A model generated the notes under the pieces. That model did no database searches, was not told the origin of the DNA, and saw only the letters and a list, made by a program, of their open reading frames with translations. From Mediterranea massiliensis (GTDB lineage: Bacteria; Bacteroidota; Bacteroidia; Bacteroidales; Bacteroidaceae): a DNA stretch of 36,928 nucleotides. Within the stretch, counting starts at the first letter, position 1. Each line of letters begins with the position of its first letter. The DNA lies in assembly GCA_958402075.1 (NCBI GenBank), contig CATXSD010000019.1:1-36928 (forward strand), written 5' to 3'. The translations under genes and the position numbers were made by a program. This document shows, in pieces, positions 32,375 through 36,928 of this stretch.

Positions 32375-34522
32375 ATGAGAAAAGATTTTAAGAACGTAGA
32401 TATATATGCCAACTTCAAGCCTGTCAACGGAGCTGAATGGCAGAAGGCTAACGGCATCCAGGCCGACTGGAAAACGCCGGAACATATCAATGTGAAGCCT
32501 GTTTATACCAAAGAGGATCTGGAAGGAATGGAACACCTCGACTATGCGGCCGGTATTCCTCCTTACCTGCGCGGCCCGTATTCCATGATGTACACCTTCC
32601 GTCCGTGGACCATCCGCCAGTATGCCGGTTTCTCCACAGCCGAAGAGTCCAATGCTTTCTACCGTCGTAACCTGGCTTCCGGTCAGAAGGGTTTGTCCGT
32701 AGCTTTCGACTTGGCTACTCACCGTGGTTATGACCCCGATAACGAACGTGTCGTAGGTGATGTCGGCAAGGCCGGTGTATCCATCTGCTCGCTGGAGAAC
32801 ATGAAGGTGCTCTTCGACGGCATTCCTTTGAACAAGATGTCTGTATCCATGACGATGAACGGTGCCGTTCTTCCTGTCATGGCCTTCTACATCAACGCCG
32901 GACTGGAGCAGGGCGCCAAGCTGGAAGAAATGGCCGGTACCATCCAGAACGATATCCTGAAGGAATTCATGGTGCGCAACACTTACATCTACCCGCCAGC
33001 ATTCTCCATGAAGATTATTTCCGATATCTTTGAATATACTTCCAAGAACATGCCCAAGTTCAATTCCATCTCCATCTCCGGTTACCACATGCAGGAAGCC
33101 GGTGCAACGGCAGACATTGAATTGGCTTACACCCTGGCCGATGGTCTGGAATACCTCCGTGCCGGTGTGGGTGCCGGACTGGACATCGACGCTTTCGCAC
33201 CGCGTCTTTCCTTCTTCTGGGCCATCGGAACCAACCACTTCATGGAAATCGCCAAGATGCGTGCCGCACGTATGCTGTGGGCAAAGATTGTAAAGCAGTT
33301 CAACCCGAAGAACCCGAAGTCACTGGCACTGCGTACGCACTCGCAGACTTCCGGCTGGTCGCTGACCGAACAGGATCCGTTCAACAACGTGGGCCGTACC
33401 TGTATCGAGGCCATGGCTGCCGCACTGGGTCATACGCAGTCTCTGCACACCAACGCCCTCGACGAAGCCATCGCCCTGCCGACCGACTTCTCTGCCCGTA
33501 TCGCCCGTAATACGCAGATCTATATTCAGGAAGAAACCAACATCTGCAAGAATGTGGACCCGTGGGGCGGTTCCTACTATGTAGAGTCGCTGACCAACGA
33601 AATTGCCCACAAGGCATGGGAACACATTCAGGAAATCGAGAAGCTGGGCGGTATGGCCAAGGCTATCGAGACCGGTATCCCCAAGATGCGTATCGAAGAG
33701 GCTGCCGCACGTACGCAGGCCCGTATCGACAGCGGTGCACAGACCATTGTCGGCGTGAACAAGTATCGTCTGGAGAAAGAAGCTCCGATTGATATCCTCG
33801 AGATTGACAATACCGCTGTTCGTCAGGAGCAGTTGGAGAACCTGAAGCGCTTGAAGGCAGAACGCAACCAGGCCGATGTAGACAAGGCTCTGGATGCCAT
33901 CACCGAATGTGTGAAGACCGGCAAGGGCAACTTGCTGGAACTGGCCGTTGAGGCTGCCCGCGTTCGCGCTACCCTGGGTGAAATCTCGTATGCTTGCGAG
34001 AAAGTTGTAGGACGTTATAAAGCTGTAATCAGAACTATTTCAGGCGTGTATTCATCAGAAAGTAAGAGCGATGCAGACTTCGCCAAGGCATGTGAACTGT
34101 GCGAGAAGTTTGCCAAGAAGGAAGGCCGTCAGCCCCGTATCATGATTGCCAAGATGGGTCAGGACGGTCACGACCGCGGTGCCAAGGTAGTTGCAACCGG
34201 TTATGCCGACTGCGGTTTCGACGTAGATATGGGACCGTTGTTCCAGACTCCGGCCGAGGCTGCCCGCGAAGCTGTCGAGAACGACGTGCATGTAGTGGGC
34301 GTGTCTTCGTTGGCTGCCGGACACAAGACTTTGATTCCGCAGATTATTGCCGAGTTGAAGAAGCTGGGCCGCGAAGACATCGTAGTGATTGCCGGTGGTG
34401 TCATTCCTCCGCAAGACTATGACTTCCTGTACAAGGCTGGCGTAGCTGCTATTTTTGGTCCCGGTACTTCGGTTGCCAAGGCTGCTTGCCAGATTCTGGA
34501 AATCCTGTTGGACGAAGAATAA
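32375..34522 (+). CDS. mutB: Methylmalonyl-CoA mutase large (alpha, catalytic) subunit
   Basis: A 715-residue catalytic subunit. The N-terminal barrel contains YLRGPYSMMYTFRPWTIRQYAGFSTAEESN, SVAFDLATHRGYD, SMTMNGAVLP, SGYHMQEAGA and RTHSQTSGWSLTEQDPFNN. The C-terminal cobalamin-binding domain has MGQDGHDRGAKV with the lower-ligand His599, then GVSSLAAGHKTL and IVIAGGVIPPQDYD. All standard motifs are intact. It forms a heterodimer with MutA and uses adenosylcobalamin. A strong terminator lies 21 nt after the stop. Confidence 0.97.
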   Translation: MRKDFKNVDIYANFKPVNGAEWQKANGIQADWKTPEHINVKPVYTKEDLEGMEHLDYAAGIPPYLRGPYSMMYTFRPWTIRQYAGFSTAEESNAFYRRNLASGQKGLSVAFDLATHRGYDPDNERVVGDVGKAGVSICSLENMKVLFDGIPLNKMSVSMTMNGAVLPVMAFYINAGLEQGAKLEEMAGTIQNDILKEFMVRNTYIYPPAFSMKIISDIFEYTSKNMPKFNSISISGYHMQEAGATADIELAYTLADGLEYLRAGVGAGLDIDAFAPRLSFFWAIGTNHFMEIAKMRAARMLWAKIVKQFNPKNPKSLALRTHSQTSGWSLTEQDPFNNVGRTCIEAMAAALGHTQSLHTNALDEAIALPTDFSARIARNTQIYIQEETNICKNVDPWGGSYYVESLTNEIAHKAWEHIQEIEKLGGMAKAIETGIPKMRIEEAAARTQARIDSGAQTIVGVNKYRLEKEAPIDILEIDNTAVRQEQLENLKRLKAERNQADVDKALDAITECVKTGKGNLLELAVEAARVRATLGEISYACEKVVGRYKAVIRTISGVYSSESKSDADFAKACELCEKFAKKEGRQPRIMIAKMGQDGHDRGAKVVATGYADCGFDVDMGPLFQTPAEAAREAVENDVHVVGVSSLAAGHKTLIPQIIAELKKLGREDIVVIAGGVIPPQDYDFLYKAGVAAIFGPGTSVAKAACQILEILLDEE

Positions 34523-34543
34523 TCTCCATCCGATAATGAATGG

Positions 34544-34577
34544 AAAAGGCGGAGTGCATGTGCATTCCGCCTTTTTT
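34544..34577 (+). terminator. Rho-independent terminator of mutA-mutB
   Basis: AAAAGGCGGAGTGC pairs with GCATTCCGCCTTTT around an ATGT loop (one mismatch), followed by six T residues. It is also followed by T residues when read on the other strand, so it may terminate the convergent rhaM-like gene too. Confidence 0.88.
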
Positions 34578-34602
34578 GTTTCAGGTATCTTGCAGACAGG
34601 CG

Positions 34603-35001
34603 TTATTCGTACAGGTGGAACATGCGGTCCATCAGCTGCCACTTCTCTGCGGAAGAGGCATGTGCGTCGGCCTGCTGGAAGATGGACATATAGGCTTCCC
34701 ATTCTTCCTGTCGGGGCAGGGTGGCCAGACGTTTCATGGCCGTGTCCCAGTCGAAGTCGAGCGGCGTCTCTACAATCATGAACAGGCGGTTGCCCAGAAT
34801 ATAGATTTCCATTTCGAGGATGCCAACCTCGCGGATGCCTTGGATGATTTCGGGCCAGGCCTGTCCTTCGCTGTGGCGTTTGCAGTATTCGGCAATCAGT
34901 TCGGGGTTGTCTTTCAGGTCCAGCGTCTGGCAGTAACGTTTCACGGGCTGGTCATAGCTCTTTACGCGATAACCGGCTTCTTTTTCAGAGATTGTTTCCA
35001 T
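34603..35001 (-). CDS. rhaM: L-rhamnose mutarotase-like protein
   Basis: A 132-residue cytoplasmic protein of the RhaM/YiiL family, which equilibrates alpha and beta anomers of L-rhamnose (or L-fucose). Family features: RYCQTLDLKDNPELIAEYCKRHSEGQAWPEIIQGIREVGILEMEIYILGNRLFMIVET and a C-terminal WQLMDRMFHLYE. It is about 25 residues longer than the E. coli enzyme. ATG 35001 (METISEKEAG) is taken because the frame upstream crosses a predicted -7 box. It is isolated from any rhamnose operon in this window; the gene symbol is by family resemblance. Confidence 0.8.
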   Translation of the reverse strand: METISEKEAGYRVKSYDQPVKRYCQTLDLKDNPELIAEYCKRHSEGQAWPEIIQGIREVGILEMEIYILGNRLFMIVETPLDFDWDTAMKRLATLPRQEEWEAYMSIFQQADAHASSAEKWQLMDRMFHLYE

Positions 35002-35033
35002 ATTGTTTTGACGGTTTGATGTTGAATGATGCA

Positions 35034-35041
35034 CAAAGGTA
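35034..35041 (-). promoter_or_regulatory. -7 promoter box of the rhaM-like gene
   Basis: On the minus strand TACCTTTG (35041-35034) fits TAnnTTTG, 32 nt before the ATG at 35001. No clear -33 is seen. The box lies 40 nt from the edge of array C. Confidence 0.5.
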
Positions 35042-35081
35042 AGAATTTCTTGACGGATTCTGCTTTTGGGGAGAGCGGAAA

Positions 35082-35214
35082 TGACGAAGTGCTTCCTGAC
35101 CTTCTCATGAAGTGCTTCGTCACCCTCTGACGAAGTGCTTCGTTACACCCTCACGAAGCACTTCATGACACCCTAAGGAAGCACTTCATGAGAGGGTCAG
35201 GAAGCACTGTCTTG
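35082..35214. repeat. Array C: second six-unit array with 23-nt period
   Basis: Units start at 35082, 35105, 35128, 35151, 35174 and 35197, exactly 23 nt apart. They are 18-nt near-palindromes of the type TGACGAAGTGCTTCGTCA. Spacers are CCTTC, CCCTC, CACCC, CACCC and GAGGG, nearly the same order as in array A 27 kb away. The ends form a long inverted repeat: 35089-35118 and 35178-35207 are reverse complements at 29 of 30 positions. The units differ in sequence from array A but keep the length, number, period and terminal inversion, so the two are copies of one element type. Function unknown. Confidence 0.9.
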
Positions 35215-35232
35215 GAGTGTACGGGCTTTTTT

Positions 35233-35317
35233 ACCACAGATTACGCAGATTGTCACAGATTATCTGCCTGGTATGGATGGAAAAAATAAATCTGTGTCAA
35301 TCTGTGTAATCTGTGGT
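35233..35317. repeat. Inverted repeat built from CAGATT words
   Basis: Left arm 35233-35263 (starts ACCACAGATTACGCAGATTG) and right arm 35287-35317 (ends GTGTAATCTGTGGT) are reverse complements over about 31 nt with a few mismatches, around a 23-nt loop. Each arm contains three CAGATT words roughly 10-11 nt apart. Similar CACAGATT-rich inverted repeats are, from memory, common between genes in Bacteroides and several other bacteria. Function is not established. Confidence 0.8.
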
Positions 35318-35330
35318 GAGTTATGAATAA

Positions 35331-35406
35331 GATAGGCTACACCTCGGAAAGGAAAGCTGAAAACGATGTTTTCGCTTTGCGTTTCGCTCGGTTTGCACTA
35401 TCTTTA
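35331..35406 (+). promoter_or_regulatory. Hairpin-promoter element, copy 1 (distal, upstream of topB)
   Basis: The copy begins GATAGGCTACACCTCGG and carries AAAGCTGAAAAC-GAT-GTTTTCGCTTT as an inverted repeat. It then has TTTG (35376-35379), 19 nt and TATCTTTA (35399-35406), with the last -7 base changed from G to A. The copy may be weaker or inactive. It is followed six bases later by copy 2. Confidence 0.75.
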
Positions 35407-35411
35407 GATAA

Positions 35412-35491
35412 GATAGGCTGCACCTCGGCAGTACAAAAGCTGAAAACTCTGTTTTCCTCTTTTGTACTTCGCTCGGTTTGCACTATCTTTG
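35412..35491 (+). promoter_or_regulatory. Hairpin-promoter element, copy 2 (proximal promoter of topB)
   Basis: The copy begins GATAGGCTGCACCTCGG. The inverted repeat is longer here: GTACAAAAGCTGAAAAC (35431-35447) pairs with GTTTTCCTCTTTTGTAC (35451-35467). TTTG (35461-35464), 19 nt and TATCTTTG (35484-35491) give an exact -33/-7 pair, with the -33 lying inside the right arm. Transcription would start near 35498, 15 nt before the topB ATG. The 511-nt gap 35002-35512 is fully occupied by the rhaM promoter, array C, the CAGATT inverted repeat and these two copies. Confidence 0.82.
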
Positions 35492-35512
35492 CCTGTCAAA
35501 TAATAGAAGGAA

Positions 35513-36928
35513 ATGATAGTTTGTATTGCCGAAAAGCCTTCGGTGGCACGCGACATTGCCGACGTGCTGGGAGCGAAGGAGAAGAAAGACGGATATATCG
35601 AAGGGAACGGGTATCAGGTGACGTGGACGTTCGGCCACCTCTGTACCCTGAAGGAACCACATGAATATACCCCGAGCTGGAAGGCGTGGAGTCTGGGCAG
35701 CCTGCCCATGATACCGCCCCGTTTCGGCATCAAGCTCATCAGCAATCCTACCTATGAGCGTCAGTTCCACGTCATCGAAGGACTGATGCAGAAGGCCGAT
35801 ATGATCATCAACTGCGGTGATGCCGGCCAGGAAGGAGAGCTCATCCAGCGGTGGGTGATGCAGAAGGCGGGAGCCAAGTGCCCCGTGAAGCGCCTGTGGA
35901 TTTCTTCACTGACCGAGGAGGCCATTCGCGAAGGATTCTCCAATCTGCGGGATGCCGCCGACTTCCAGCCTCTGTACGAAGCGGGCTTGAGCCGCGCCAT
36001 CGGCGACTGGCTGCTGGGCATGAATGCCACGCGCCTGTATACCATGAAATACGGGCAGAATCGCCAGGTACTTTCCATCGGACGGGTGCAGACACCTACG
36101 TTGGCTCTTATCGTGAACCGCCAGCTGGAGATACAGAACTTCGTACCCAAACAATATTGGGTGCTCAATACCGTCTACCGCGACACCACTTTCTCGGCCC
36201 TCATCCGCAAGAGCGACGAAGAACTGGCACTGGAAGCCGAGAAGCAGAAAGAAGCCTCGGTCGCCGGCAAGAAGCCCAAGAAGGAGGAAGAGAACCGCGG
36301 TATCGACCCCATAACCGACCGTGCGCGGGGCGAGGAGCTGCTGGCACGCATCAAGGATGTGCCGTTCACCGTTACCTCTGTAACGAAGAAGGAGGGGCGG
36401 GAAGCGCCGCTCCGTCTGTTCGACCTGACCTCCTTGCAGGTGGAGTGCAACAAGAAGTTTGCCTACTCGGCCGACGACACGCTGAAGACCATCCAGTCGC
36501 TCTACGAGAAGAAGGTCACGACTTATCCTCGTGTAGATACCACGTTTCTGAGCGACGACATCTATCCTAAGTGTCCCTCCATCCTGAAGGGGTTGCGGGG
36601 CTATGAGACCTGGACCGCACCGCTGGAGGGAACTACCCTGACGAAGTCGAAGAAAGTGTTCGACAATTCGAAGGTTACAGACCACCACGCCATTATCCCT
36701 ACCGGCCAGCCGCCGGTCAATCTGTCGGATATGGAACGGCGGGTGTTCGACCTCATAGCCCGCCGCTTCATCGCCGTGTTCTATCCCGACTGCCGTTTCT
36801 CGACCACGACCGTCATGGGTGAGGCGGACGGAGTGGAGTTCAAGACATCCGGCCGGCAGATACTCGATCCGGGCTGGCGGGTGGTGTTCACGGCCAATGC
36901 TTCCGCGCAGGAGGGAGGTACTGACGAG
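35513..36928 (+). CDS. topB: DNA topoisomerase III, 3' end cut by the window
   Basis: Type IA topoisomerase; 472 residues visible. The Toprim domain is at the N-terminus (MIVCIAEKPSVARDIADVLG; INCGDAGQEGELIQRW). It is followed by SRAIGDWLLGMNATRLYT, IGRVQTPTLALIV and the active-site motif TTYPRVDTTFLS with the catalytic Tyr338, then VTDHHAIIPTG. A Lys/Glu-rich stretch near residues 236-265 (EAEKQKEASVAGKKPKKEEE) looks like a lineage-specific insertion. The enzyme decatenates and relaxes single-stranded regions of DNA. The ATG at 35513 has a good AAGGAA Shine-Dalgarno, unusual for this window. Upstream sit two tandem copies of the hairpin-promoter element. Confidence 0.95.
   Translation, partial: MIVCIAEKPSVARDIADVLGAKEKKDGYIEGNGYQVTWTFGHLCTLKEPHEYTPSWKAWSLGSLPMIPPRFGIKLISNPTYERQFHVIEGLMQKADMIINCGDAGQEGELIQRWVMQKAGAKCPVKRLWISSLTEEAIREGFSNLRDAADFQPLYEAGLSRAIGDWLLGMNATRLYTMKYGQNRQVLSIGRVQTPTLALIVNRQLEIQNFVPKQYWVLNTVYRDTTFSALIRKSDEELALEAEKQKEASVAGKKPKKEEENRGIDPITDRARGEELLARIKDVPFTVTSVTKKEGREAPLRLFDLTSLQVECNKKFAYSADDTLKTIQSLYEKKVTTYPRVDTTFLSDDIYPKCPSILKGLRGYETWTAPLEGTTLTKSKKVFDNSKVTDHHAIIPTGQPPVNLSDMERRVFDLIARRFIAVFYPDCRFSTTTVMGEADGVEFKTSGRQILDPGWRVVFTANASAQEGGTDE

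Noticed and set aside
30484..32490. 668-codon open frame on the minus strand
   Set aside because: Antisense to mutA, which is complete and has every family motif; the long frame reflects codon bias.
35323..35664. 113-codon small gene upstream of and overlapping topB
   Set aside because: Its sequence (KAENDVFALRFARFALSL) is simply the translation of the hairpin-promoter element, and the same peptide pattern appears from the copy at 26140-26217. Such small proteins are annotation artefacts.
1..36928. Phage, transposon, tRNA or rRNA genes
   Set aside because: No transposase, integrase, tail, tRNA cloverleaf or rRNA sequence was recognised on either strand.

Overview
The window looks like chromosomal DNA from a gut Bacteroides or a close relative. 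The evidence is a SusC/D/E/F/G starch system, lipoproteins with acidic residues after the lipobox cysteine, many promoters of the Bacteroides type (TTTG about 19-20 nt before TAnnTTTG, little Shine-Dalgarno), KdsC (a Gram-negative outer-membrane sugar enzyme) and methylmalonyl-CoA mutase of the succinate-to-propionate route. No tRNA, rRNA, CRISPR array, transposase or phage gene was seen.

Positions 1-17813 form one carbohydrate locus. On the minus strand a LacI-type regulator, an MFS sugar transporter and a GH65 maltose phosphorylase (cut by the left edge) form an operon. Divergently on the plus strand lie a GH53 galactanase-like lipoprotein and a GH2 enzyme, then, after a repeat array and a terminator, susC, susD, susE, susF and susG. 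The same LacI-type operator (ATGCAATCGTTTGCA and its reverse complement) occurs between lacI and GH53 and again upstream of susC, which suggests that one regulator controls all three transcription units. Inferred pathway: SusG and SusCDEF cut and import alpha-glucan fragments, the MFS protein carries maltose-type sugars into the cytoplasm, and GH65 phosphorolyses them. susR, susA and susB of the classical Sus locus are absent here, and beta-galactan-type enzymes sit in their place.

Positions 17822-23255 hold a FemAB/GNAT-like protein (minus strand), then a plus-strand run: nitroreductase, small membrane protein, DUF2520 Rossmann protein, kdsC, maf and a MATE exporter. Positions 23507-30263 hold a small secreted PepSY-like protein, a large TPR protein (minus), a second MATE exporter, a cytidylate-kinase-like protein and an AspT/YidE-type transporter (minus). 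Positions 30502-34522 are mutA-mutB. They are followed by a rhamnose-mutarotase-like gene (minus) and topB (cut by the right edge).

The most unusual content is intergenic. Two homologous arrays of six 18-nt near-palindromes on an exact 23-nt period lie after the GH2 gene and between rhaM and topB. A different array with an exact 22-nt period lies between the DUF2520 gene and kdsC. A hairpin-plus-promoter element of about 78 nt occurs three times, once before the TPR gene and twice in tandem before topB. A 31-nt-arm inverted repeat built from CAGATT words lies beside it. I do not recognise the two array types as named families.
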